Part shown: positions 28,422-36,733 of the stretch, in pieces
How the letters are laid out: each line of letters starts with the position of its first letter
Position numbering within the stretch: position 1 is the stretch's first letter
NCBI GenBank assembly: GCA_041583495.1
Contig: JBFHFS010000024.1
Location: forward strand, 1-64,000
Length of the DNA: 64,000 nt
Direction: 5' to 3'
From: JBFHFS01 sp041583495
GTDB taxonomy: Bacteria; Bacteroidota; Bacteroidia; Bacteroidales; Marinilabiliaceae
The notes under the pieces: generated by a model
The model's database searches: none
What the model was told of the DNA's origin: nothing
What the model saw: the letters and a program-made list of their open reading frames with translations, nothing else
Made by a program: the position numbers and the translations under genes

Positions 28422-30737
28422 CTATTTAACTACGATTTCATCCGTATAGAGAATAGCGGGCGATCCGGTCCATACATGCCAGTAAGGCATCTGTATTGGG
28501 CTTTCTGCATGCACTTTTATATAACGGGCTTTTCTGTTTTCAAACGTTGCCGTGAAAGAATAAAATGGAATTTTTACAATATCAGGATTTTCGGCGGGGT
28601 CGGGATTATGAGGATTGGAAATTATTATATCGTCACTATAATTTTTGCCATCCAAAGAAGTCGCATAAGCTACATATTTTGGCAGTATTACGCGGCGTGC
28701 AAAGGCCTCCGCCTGGGGATTAACAAAGTCCATATCAATAGAATTGACCGGCATCACTTCTCCCAGATCAAGAACAAAATCCACATGTACGCCTATGTAA
28801 TCTAGCCAATTTAAATCACCAGGAAACCTCCATGTTTCGTAGCACCCAAACACACCATCGGTCAGCCGCTCTAAATTTGTTGGCCCTTCAACGGGAGATG
28901 CCAATGGGATTATTTTTTTCTTGAATGATATCGTTTTATCCAAATCATCCATCTTTGCATAAATTCTATCAAAGTTTTCCATATACTCGTCCAGAGTTGT
29001 CGATCTCGCTCTTATCCTTGTGATTCCGGCTTCCCTCGCACGTTCCTCAAACAGGCTTACCAGCCTTTTCATTTCTGGTTTTGCATCAACCAGTCCGTCG
29101 CTGGTGTACCTATAAAAACTGCGGGGCTCATCGATTTCGATCTGCTTGGCAATTTCAATCTCCGCGAACAGAAGTGGTAATGCGGCGTGCTGAACATGCT
29201 GGCGTAATTGGGGATCTTTTTCCACTGCTTTTTCGGCCTTATCAAACAATCGGTTATATTCTTTCATCATATCAACCGATAGGTAATCATCCCTGGCATC
29301 CCTTGGGTCTCCCTGAATTCCTAATTTAAACCCGTTCGTAAGCAACGATTGGCGCATCGTGTCAATGTATTGTCCGATGTAAGGGGCGGCGGCACCGTAA
29401 TAACCATTTAAAAATTCATCAATAATTGCATTGGGGTCAGCATCCGGGTTCCACATCAGTTTACAAGTAAGATAACATCTTAGGTGGCCCAATTCATCTT
29501 CCTGGTTAGTCGATTGCATAAACAAGGACCGAACATTATTATTGGCATAAAGTTTTATATTAGGTCCTATGGTATGGAGGTTGGGAAATGGACTGTTCCG
29601 ACTGACAAATTGTGTAATATAATCCCAGATCAGGATGTTCTGACTAATCTTGGCCCAATTATGCAAATCATTCGAAAAATGCGGATCCGTCACAGAAACA
29701 GGGTTTTCGCGGCTACTTTCGATATTGCAAAGCATAATATTAACGTTTTTTTCGGGCTTAATATGATCAGGGGCCTCACGTGTATACCGATAAGCCAGGG
29801 TAGAAATAACCTTATCGGGAAATTCTCGCGCCACCTTATTTATGAACCATATCATGGAACCGCTATGTTTATACTTCCCTTCCTGAGCAAACTGATTGCT
29901 AATCCCTCCATAAATACTATCTAATTCTGTACAATTATCACATTGACAATACTTAGCGTTGTCATTCTGGCTTACCGACCAATAAGTAGGTTTGGGATTT
30001 TCGGCAATTCTTTTTTTCAATTCGGCTACCAAAGTGTTAAAGACCGCCTCATTTGACAGACATAACTCGGTAGAAGGCAAACGTTTGCCATCTATCAAGG
30101 AAAAATATTCCGGATGAGTTTTATAATATTTTTCAGGGGGAACTAAAACTTTAAAAGTATGAACAAACAAACCCCAATCCTCTCTGGAGGATTGTTTATG
30201 CCAGTCAAAAAAACCGGTGTTACTACTATTCCATAGGTAAGAGGTTGTCCTATATTTAAAAACAGGCACAACAATGGTGTCGTTTTCAGGTAATGAAATA
30301 GAATTTTTCTTTGGAATAAATGAATAATCCGGTGTGTATCTCTTAACCCCAAGAAACTCAAGCAAATCATAAACGCCGTAAAGTAAACCTTTCTTAGAAC
30401 CTCCGGCAATTATAAAGTTATCATCCCTATTTTTATACAAATATCCCTCTTCTTCCAATTGGATAAAATCAATATCCTGTGTTTCTGCATAATTGGTATG
30501 ACCTAAAAAGATGCCATTCCCTTTATTAAAAGCCTCCTCCCCAACAATAGTAATTTCTGTTTGTGATATGGCAAACAAATAATATTGAAGCTGTTTCGCG
30601 GCATCCAGTTCAATTGAATCAGCACTGGACGGGATGACTATTTGATAGCCATGTTTTCCATTAATGATTAAGTCATTGCTTTTGCACCCCCCAAAAGGCA
30701 CAACTAAAAAGATTATCAAATAGAATAATTTAGACAT
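28422..30737 (-). CDS. DUF4838 lipoprotein with C-terminal discoidin-like domain
   Basis: A 771-residue lipoprotein (FGGC, Cys18). The N-terminal part (about 25-135; ELDAAKQLQYYL, GIFLGHT) resembles the alpha-glucuronidase N-terminal fold that precedes DUF4838. The central DUF4838 region (about 140-560; YWSVSQNDNAKYCQCDNC, MLCNIESSR, NILIWDYITQF) is predicted to be a glycoside hydrolase-like barrel of unknown specificity. The end (about 620-771) resembles a F5/8 type C or similar beta-sandwich (FVLDLGEVMPVNSIDMDF, ARYIKVHAES). It follows susD by 220 bases and a terminator-like hairpin, the place where surface glycan-binding proteins are often found. Enzyme or binding protein cannot be decided from sequence; the Cys cluster CQCDNC may bind a metal or form disulfides. 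Confidence 0.8.
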   Translation of the reverse strand: MSKLFYLIIFLVVPFGGCKSNDLIINGKHGYQIVIPSSADSIELDAAKQLQYYLFAISQTEITIVGEEAFNKGNGIFLGHTNYAETQDIDFIQLEEEGYLYKNRDDNFIIAGGSKKGLLYGVYDLLEFLGVKRYTPDYSFIPKKNSISLPENDTIVVPVFKYRTTSYLWNSSNTGFFDWHKQSSREDWGLFVHTFKVLVPPEKYYKTHPEYFSLIDGKRLPSTELCLSNEAVFNTLVAELKKRIAENPKPTYWSVSQNDNAKYCQCDNCTELDSIYGGISNQFAQEGKYKHSGSMIWFINKVAREFPDKVISTLAYRYTREAPDHIKPEKNVNIMLCNIESSRENPVSVTDPHFSNDLHNWAKISQNILIWDYITQFVSRNSPFPNLHTIGPNIKLYANNNVRSLFMQSTNQEDELGHLRCYLTCKLMWNPDADPNAIIDEFLNGYYGAAAPYIGQYIDTMRQSLLTNGFKLGIQGDPRDARDDYLSVDMMKEYNRLFDKAEKAVEKDPQLRQHVQHAALPLLFAEIEIAKQIEIDEPRSFYRYTSDGLVDAKPEMKRLVSLFEERAREAGITRIRARSTTLDEYMENFDRIYAKMDDLDKTISFKKKIIPLASPVEGPTNLERLTDGVFGCYETWRFPGDLNWLDYIGVHVDFVLDLGEVMPVNSIDMDFVNPQAEAFARRVILPKYVAYATSLDGKNYSDDIIISNPHNPDPAENPDIVKIPFYSFTATFENRKARYIKVHAESPIQMPYWHVWTGSPAILYTDEIVVK

Positions 30738-30862
30738 AATGCTAAAAGGAATTTAAAAATTCTAATAAAATATGATTCCCCTTTTTTTACTAGGAAGCGA
30801 ATCGTTTAATTTGAAAAAGGCAGCCATCCGCTGTAAAGGTGGTACAAAAAAAGTTTACAGGT

Positions 30863-30895
30863 AAAAAAAGGGAGAGATAGTCTCCCCCTTTTTTA
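30863..30895 (-). terminator. Intrinsic terminator after susD
   Basis: A stem of A7-GGGAGA (30863-30875) against TCTCCC and a T-run (30881-30895) with a 5-base loop. Read on the minus strand the GC stem is followed by seven T, directly downstream of the susD stop. It may be partial, raising susCD expression over the genes beyond, and being A/T-flanked on both sides it could work in either direction. Confidence 0.7.
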
Positions 30896-30957
30896 TGTTA
30901 CTAAACCAGCTATACGGTAGAATTTAACTAAAACCCACCTCGAAAATGCTTTGTGTT

Positions 30958-32667
30958 TTACCAACCGGGGTTTTGATCCAGGTTTGGATTAAGTGTCAAT
31001 TCATCTAAAGGTATTGGGAGTAAATACGCCTTTGATTCATCAAAATTATAATTTCCCAGATCTGCAAAAGGTAAAAGATATCCTTCAGCGTCTAAATTAG
31101 CATCTGATGGTCCTAGTTCTGTATTTACAATACCATCTGCATAATAAGCTCCTCTCGGCATATCACCATCAAATAACTCGTGCGCCCTCCACCTGTACAA
31201 ATCATCGGATCTAAAATCTTCTGCCATTAATTCAACGGAGCGTTCTCTACGTATTTCATATAAAATGGCTGAAAGCGTATAGCCATAATCCGGCCAATCA
31301 GGATCTGCCACTATAGCGCCTAAAGTTATTCCCGGCATATTAACACGAGTCCTTAACAGGTTGATTGACTTATCCAGATCAGCTTGGGAAATGTTCCCTA
31401 ATTCTGCCTTTGCTTCAGCAAAAATTAACAACGCCTCAGCGTAACGCATAATGATTCTGGAAGTTTCTCTGGTAAAATTATTTAACGTAGGATCGATGTT
31501 TACATCTCTATATTTCTGGGATTCGTAGCCTGTGTTACCTGAATTGACAGTGGAAAAATCCGGATTAGCCCACTCAACTGTTGATCCATCGCTATTTTGT
31601 CTGATCAGGTCGCCAGGAACCATAATTGTGGCAGCTAATCTTGGATCTCTATTGGTTTCAATAGTGGATAAATCCTGATCACCTACATATAATGGGCTTA
31701 CTGAAATTGGTTGACCATCAGTACATAAATAACTACGAACCGCAAATCGGGTAAAGCCACATCTGTTAGGCCAGGAAATTTGCAAAACATTATTAATTCC
31801 TAAGTTAATATCATCATAGTCTCTCCAAAGTATAACTTCGCTATTCCCTTTTAGTCCTATGGTATTAAATAAAGAGCTGTAATCACTATGTAAGGAGAAT
31901 ACCCCGCCATCTATGACATCTTCGGCGGCATCTGCTGCGATTTGCAAGTATCCAGATCCATCTGAACCAGCCACGCCAAATTCAGTATTGCTGTGGTATT
32001 TTTCCCAGGTCCCTTCATAAAGCGCTACTCTGGCTTTAAATAGTTGTGCTGCTTCTTTACTTATTCGCGGAGATGTTGAGATTTCAGGAAAAGATTGCAG
32101 TAAAGAAATAGCGTTATCCAAATCGGAAAGCATAAAGTCAACCACTTGGTTTCTTGGGTCTCTGGCTTTAAAGACTAATTCATCATCATTATTATCGAAA
32201 TAACGGTCAAATATAGGCAGGTCGCCATATCTTTTTAACAACTCAAAATAATACCAGGCTCTAAAGAAATAGCCCTCACCAATATACTGGTTAATTTCTG
32301 TTTCATCGCCAGTGGCCTGATCTACATGGCCTAAATACCAATTAGCTTCTCTAACTTCATTCCAACTCCAAACTGAATTGCTTGCCGAATTAGGAACCGT
32401 ATAATCTAAACCGCTAATTCTATTACTAGGTTCTTCAGCTGTTCCCATATCGGTATAACTGTCTGGTAATATATTAAAACCAACAGAGGTCGAGGCCCAG
32501 CCCGGAAGGTCGTTATAAAAGGCATTTACAGCCGTTCGTAAGTCTGAAGGCGTTTGGTAAAAATCAGATTCTGAGACTGTATCCAGCGGTGTTTTATCCA
32601 AAAAATCTTCACACGATGATAAAAACATCACTAAGCTGAGAATAAATAACTTTAATATATTTTTCAT
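30958..32667 (-). CDS. susD: SusD/RagB family glycan-binding lipoprotein
   Basis: Surface lipoprotein that caps the SusC transporter and binds the incoming oligosaccharide. The signal peptide ends in FLSSC. ATG 32667 (MKNILKLF) gives a standard lipoprotein signal; an in-frame ATG at 32685, immediately after the susC stop, would add six residues. SusD features are the opening CEDFLDKTPLDTVSESDFY, the helical tetratricopeptide-like region with GEGYFFRAWYYFELLKRYGDLP, ITRETSRIIMRYAEALLIFAEAK-like late motifs, and a C-terminal LLPIPLDEL-LNPNLDQNPGW. Its length (about 569) is normal. It is inseparable from the susC gene upstream and shares its promoter. Confidence 0.95.
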   Translation of the reverse strand: MKNILKLFILSLVMFLSSCEDFLDKTPLDTVSESDFYQTPSDLRTAVNAFYNDLPGWASTSVGFNILPDSYTDMGTAEEPSNRISGLDYTVPNSASNSVWSWNEVREANWYLGHVDQATGDETEINQYIGEGYFFRAWYYFELLKRYGDLPIFDRYFDNNDDELVFKARDPRNQVVDFMLSDLDNAISLLQSFPEISTSPRISKEAAQLFKARVALYEGTWEKYHSNTEFGVAGSDGSGYLQIAADAAEDVIDGGVFSLHSDYSSLFNTIGLKGNSEVILWRDYDDINLGINNVLQISWPNRCGFTRFAVRSYLCTDGQPISVSPLYVGDQDLSTIETNRDPRLAATIMVPGDLIRQNSDGSTVEWANPDFSTVNSGNTGYESQKYRDVNIDPTLNNFTRETSRIIMRYAEALLIFAEAKAELGNISQADLDKSINLLRTRVNMPGITLGAIVADPDWPDYGYTLSAILYEIRRERSVELMAEDFRSDDLYRWRAHELFDGDMPRGAYYADGIVNTELGPSDANLDAEGYLLPFADLGNYNFDESKAYLLPIPLDELTLNPNLDQNPGW

Positions 32668-32685
32668 GATTCTTGAATTTTTCAT

Positions 32686-35600
32686 TTAGAATGATACACT
32701 TACTCCGGTTGAAATAATCGTGGATAACGGGTACGATTGAGCACTACCAGCTACACTAGAAGTAACAACTTCCGGGTCGAAAAACATCATATCAGAAAGA
32801 GTAAACAGGTTTTCGCCGCTTACAAATATTCTAAAGTTACTAATCTTGAATCTACTCGTCAGATGTTTAGGAATTGTATAACCAATTTGTACGCTCTTTA
32901 ATCTGGCATAGGCGCCATTTTGAACATAGCGGTCTACAGCATAACGATAGTTTCTGTTATTATTTCCCGGGTTAGCCGAATAGGGTGCCGGGAAATAGCC
33001 ATCGGTATTTGGTCCTAAGGGACTGGTTGTATCTTCGGCCCTGAAGTAATCTAAATGCTCTTCCCAAACGTTCATGTGAAATGCACCCTGTGCAGGGCCT
33101 CTAAAGCGTTGGTGATTTGACAATAGAACGTCTCTCTTTCCAACCCCTTGAATTAAAGCATTTAAATCGAAATTCTTATAGTTTATGCCCAGGCTTATGA
33201 AATACTGGTAACGCGGGGTAGAGTTACCGATGATACTAAAATCACCGGTATTTCCTTTAACCCATTCGCCTCTGTCAATAACATCGTCATTATTCAGATC
33301 TTTATATTTGGTATCTCCAGCCCAAAAATTACCGGCAACTAAAGACTGATCAACCTCATAGGTTTGATATTCATCATCGGTCATAAACCAACCGTCCCAG
33401 GTAAGTCCCCATATTTCGCCCAAATCCTGCCCCTCGTAATAAGCCTGAGCTAAAGAACCTGTCGCATTGGGATATTCAATCATCGTTCTTTTGTAATCGG
33501 AAATCACCCCCCTTACGTTGTAAGTAAAATCTCCGAGTTTTTGCCTCCAGGAGGCCTCTACTTCCCAACCCTGAACCCTGGATGTTCCAATATTTGTGAG
33601 AGGAGCAGATGTACCCAGCTGTGCCGGTAAATCTAATCCCTGGGCCGCCATGCCTTCAATATCTGTCCGGTACCATGAAAAAACCAGCCCAAATTTATTG
33701 TTAAAAGCATTCAGGTCAAACCCAATATCGGTAGTTTTTACTTTTTCCCAGGTTAAGCTTTCAGTGCTGATTATTGGCGTTTGGGCAAAAGTTTCTCTGG
33801 CTCCGTCGAATAAAAACTGCGTTCCAGCGGTATTTAAATCAATATTAGAAAGATATAAGTAATTGGCAACATTTTGATTACCTAATGTACCATAAGATCC
33901 TCTCAACTTAAATGTACTTATTTCATCAATGGGCCAGAAATTTTCTTTAGCCACATTATAACCGGCAGAGAACGATGGAAAACCAGCCCACCTATCATTA
34001 GGAGCAAATCTTGAAGAACCATCCCTGCGGTAGCTAAACTCAAATAAATACTTTTCCTGGTAGTTGTACCTTAATCTACTAAATACACTTTGTATTGCCC
34101 AATGAGACTTGGATTCCGATACCAGCTGATCCTCATCCAAAGAGGCATTTAGAGAAACAATACTATTTGTAATTAAGTAATCGGTAGTTGCCCCAAGAGC
34201 ATGATAGTTATTCTCCTCACTTTGATACCCCACTGTGGCATGAAAATTATGCCCCTGAAAAGACTTGTCATAGGTAGCAAAAATATTAGGCGAGAAGTAC
34301 TCATTGGTAATAAAGGTTGGATCGTAGCTGGTACTCTCCTGGGGAATTTTATCAACAAGTCCTTCAGGCCTCACCATTTGACTGGATAAAATTATTACTT
34401 CCTGCAAATTATTGTCCCGCTTGTAATTTAAATTAACGTTTAGCTTTAAGTTTTCAATCGGTTCAATAATAATTTTGGGTAATAAAGCAATTTGATTGTT
34501 CTCGGTTTTTGCACGTTGTTTGTCCCAGAATGGGTAATAGGAGTGTTGAAGCAATTCTAAACCGTAAATGGGATCGTACTGAGGCAATGTAGGCTTAAGT
34601 TTTGAAATTAAATCTAAAACCCGGGATTTGTTCCAGGCTACCGTGTTAGAACCGGCTTCCGTCGGAAAATCGGTGTAGCTCTTTCTTATCTTTGTGAGTA
34701 ACTCCAGGGTCAACCATTTTTTTGCCTGTGTGGTTATTTTTGCATCCAAATTATATCTTTGGAAGGATTCGTCCCCAACAGCTAATAATCCGCCTTCATC
34801 ATAAGCACCTGCAGATATGTAGTAATTTAGCTTTTCATTTCCCCCGGTTAAACTTAAATTGTGCTTGCTACTTTTAGCCCAATCTTTAAAAATGATACTT
34901 TCCCAATCCGTAGCAGCAGTACCTTCAATACCTAAAGTCCCGTAAGACCAATTGGTGCCTGCAGAATTTGCGACTATGGTTGGTGCGCTACCCGGATTTT
35001 TCATATTGGCGATAATGTTAGCCAAATCGGTTTCGTCATGGAAAGGACTTTGCCTGAGATTTATACGAGAATCGTTTGCGGCATACGCAAAATAAATAGG
35101 GCTCGCGTTTTTCGGCCAGGCTGTGGGTTGCGAAAATGAAAAGTTATTATTGTACGTTACCCTTACATCTCCACCCATGTTTGTGCCGCTTTTGGTCGTC
35201 ACTAATATCGCTCCGGCGGCAGCACGGGATCCGTAAATAGAAGCCGCTGCAGCATCTTTAAGTACAGAAACAGATTCAATATCCTGTGGGTTAATGTCAT
35301 TTAAATTCATTTCCACCCCATCAACAAGAACTAAAGGGCCGGCATCCTGAACATTTCCAACACCAGCGCTTGTTACGAAACCACGAATGTTGATGTCTGG
35401 TGAAGTTCCCGGCTCGCCACCCGTTGATGAGTTAGATATCACTAAGCCAGGCAACGATCCCTGTAACGATTGAACGGCATTAGCGGTTGGTCTGTCTTCA
35501 AAAATCTCAGAGCCAATTTGAGAAACCGCAGCTGTTAAGGTTACTTTTTTCTGGGTACCATAACCCACCACCACCACTTCATCCAGGCCAACAGCCCTAT

Positions 35601-35952
35601 CCTGAAGTGTGACATTGATAACGGATTGAGACCCCACCACCACTTCCTGAGCTTCCATTCCTACAAAAGAAAATACAATGGTCTCTCCCTGAGTCACGCC
35701 GGGAAGTGAATACTTCCCATCCATATTGGTGATGGTTCCACGGGGAGTCCCTTTGATGGCTACGGTAACCCCCGGTAACGTTTCCCCTGCCTGGTCGGTC
35801 ACAGTTCCCGAAACGGTCATTTGCTGCTGTGAAATGGCAAAAACAGAACTAACCGACATAAAAATTATCAGGAAGGTTAATTTCATGATCCTGAAAACCT
35901 GCTTTCTCGAAAAGAGAACCAAATTCTCATGAAAAGCTCTTCGATTTTTCAT
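32686..35952 (-). CDS. susC: SusC/RagA TonB-dependent outer-membrane transporter
   Basis: Imports oligosaccharides across the outer membrane with SusD. The 1088-residue protein has a long N-region before the signal (FRIMKLTFLIIFMSV), as is common in SusC proteins. It continues with a carboxypeptidase-like regulatory domain (about 48-120; VSGTVTDQAGETLPGVTVAIKGT), the SusC signature LDEVVVVGYGTQKK, a plug (about 130-250; VQSLQGSLPGL, SVLKDAAAASIYGSRAAAGAILVTTK) and a beta-barrel ending in an aromatic C terminus (SVSF). No N-terminal secretin-like STN domain is seen, so signalling to an anti-sigma factor is not expected, in line with the lack of an ECF sigma gene nearby. It is the only SusC in the window and so the likely importer for the whole enzyme set. 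Confidence 0.96.
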   Translation of the reverse strand: MKNRRAFHENLVLFSRKQVFRIMKLTFLIIFMSVSSVFAISQQQMTVSGTVTDQAGETLPGVTVAIKGTPRGTITNMDGKYSLPGVTQGETIVFSFVGMEAQEVVVGSQSVINVTLQDRAVGLDEVVVVGYGTQKKVTLTAAVSQIGSEIFEDRPTANAVQSLQGSLPGLVISNSSTGGEPGTSPDINIRGFVTSAGVGNVQDAGPLVLVDGVEMNLNDINPQDIESVSVLKDAAAASIYGSRAAAGAILVTTKSGTNMGGDVRVTYNNNFSFSQPTAWPKNASPIYFAYAANDSRINLRQSPFHDETDLANIIANMKNPGSAPTIVANSAGTNWSYGTLGIEGTAATDWESIIFKDWAKSSKHNLSLTGGNEKLNYYISAGAYDEGGLLAVGDESFQRYNLDAKITTQAKKWLTLELLTKIRKSYTDFPTEAGSNTVAWNKSRVLDLISKLKPTLPQYDPIYGLELLQHSYYPFWDKQRAKTENNQIALLPKIIIEPIENLKLNVNLNYKRDNNLQEVIILSSQMVRPEGLVDKIPQESTSYDPTFITNEYFSPNIFATYDKSFQGHNFHATVGYQSEENNYHALGATTDYLITNSIVSLNASLDEDQLVSESKSHWAIQSVFSRLRYNYQEKYLFEFSYRRDGSSRFAPNDRWAGFPSFSAGYNVAKENFWPIDEISTFKLRGSYGTLGNQNVANYLYLSNIDLNTAGTQFLFDGARETFAQTPIISTESLTWEKVKTTDIGFDLNAFNNKFGLVFSWYRTDIEGMAAQGLDLPAQLGTSAPLTNIGTSRVQGWEVEASWRQKLGDFTYNVRGVISDYKRTMIEYPNATGSLAQAYYEGQDLGEIWGLTWDGWFMTDDEYQTYEVDQSLVAGNFWAGDTKYKDLNNDDVIDRGEWVKGNTGDFSIIGNSTPRYQYFISLGINYKNFDLNALIQGVGKRDVLLSNHQRFRGPAQGAFHMNVWEEHLDYFRAEDTTSPLGPNTDGYFPAPYSANPGNNNRNYRYAVDRYVQNGAYARLKSVQIGYTIPKHLTSRFKISNFRIFVSGENLFTLSDMMFFDPEVVTSSVAGSAQSYPLSTIISTGVSVSF

Positions 35953-35957
35953 ACTTT

Positions 35958-36042
35958 TATATTTGATTGGTTTAAAAATACCCTGACCCCAGGGTTATCC
36001 ATTCAAAGCAGGGAAGTGTTGGCGCATTTCCCTGTTTTTTTT
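35958..36042 (+). ncRNA. Candidate cis-antisense small RNA in the susC leader (DonS-like)
   Basis: On the plus strand, a perfect Bacteroidota -7 box TATATTTG (35958-35965) would start a transcript near 35972. An intrinsic terminator follows: a 10-base-pair stem with one G-U pair, 36009-36018 with 36025-36034, a 6-base loop (ttggcg) and eight T (35-42). A smaller stem ACCCT/AGGGT (35980-35984, 35991-35995) lies between. The RNA would be about 70 bases, with no frame of use, and wholly antisense to the leader of the minus-strand susC mRNA. No plus-strand gene exists upstream that this terminator could serve. Short antisense RNAs in this place are known for Bacteroides PULs (DonS). The -33 element is weak. 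Confidence 0.55.
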
Positions 36043-36050
36043 GCAACATA
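36043..36050 (-). promoter_or_regulatory. Possible -7 element of the susC promoter
   Basis: On the minus strand the word TATGTTGC approximates the TAnnTTTG box, with a weak T-rich -33 region around 36065-36072. Transcription would begin near 36036, giving a leader of about 84 bases that starts with the hairpin of the antisense unit. The match is imperfect, and the call rests partly on position. Confidence 0.3.
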
Positions 36051-36672
36051 GGCCAACGAATTGTCAATAAAGGTTAATTTTAATAAAATTTTATTCCTGT
36101 CTGGTCATTAAATCCAGGAGTTGAGAAAGCGTTTTTTTTTATAATGGTACCCTCATTTGCAAACGCCTCCCGATTCCCATGCACAATAAGATTTACCAAA
36201 TCTTTTTTGGGCTTAAGGGTATTTAGGGGTCTGTGTAAATTGTATTGTGAACCATATTAACCACCCCCGGAAATCCAGACATCTGGTTATATTTGCTCCG
36301 GGCTCGCCGGAGGTTAATCATATACAAGCCTTTCGGACTTTTAAATCCAAAACACCCGGACAGGGCTAAGTTTAATATACAGTGGGTTTCGGGGGGAGCT
36401 CAGCTAAACAGTTTTAACCCACGAAGAATATCACACCCTGAAAGGGTTGAATTGTTAGACTTAAACACTAAACCAAACTAAATAAGCTCTTTAGCATGTG
36501 GCAATAAAAAAAACATCTATTAAAAAATCGTCATTAATGATTTCAGCGAAAAATACTCTCAGCAGTTCACTATTTCCCCACAAGAAACCTATGAATTAAT
36601 AACAACTGATCCTTAAAATTGTTAACAGTTGTCCTCAAAAAAGTTCGCAACAGGCCCTTCATAAACTAAAAA

Positions 36673-36701
36673 AGGGGATATCTTTTTTCAAGATATCCCC
36701 T
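36673..36701 (-). terminator. Intrinsic terminator of the Gfo/Idh/MocA gene
   Basis: A perfect 11-base-pair stem, AGGGGATATCT (36673-36683) with AGATATCCCCT (36691-36701), and a 7-base loop. On the minus strand it is followed by a run of seven T. It lies about 30 bases beyond the oxidoreductase stop and separates that operon from the susC region. Confidence 0.85.
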
Positions 36702-36733
36702 GTAAATACTGGAATTAGCTTAAACTCCGGGTT

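Larger units (their letters stand above)
35953..36733. other. Long regulatory and repeat-bearing gap upstream of susC
   Basis: Holds the antisense RNA candidate and susC promoter region at its left end. Bases 36290-36480 are rich in small palindromes: GTGGGTT near 36381 with AACCCAC near 36417, and ACCCTGAAAGGGT near 36436, resembling the REP-like elements elsewhere in the window. A terminator for the next gene lies at its right end. No protein-coding frame is convincing. Confidence 0.5.
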
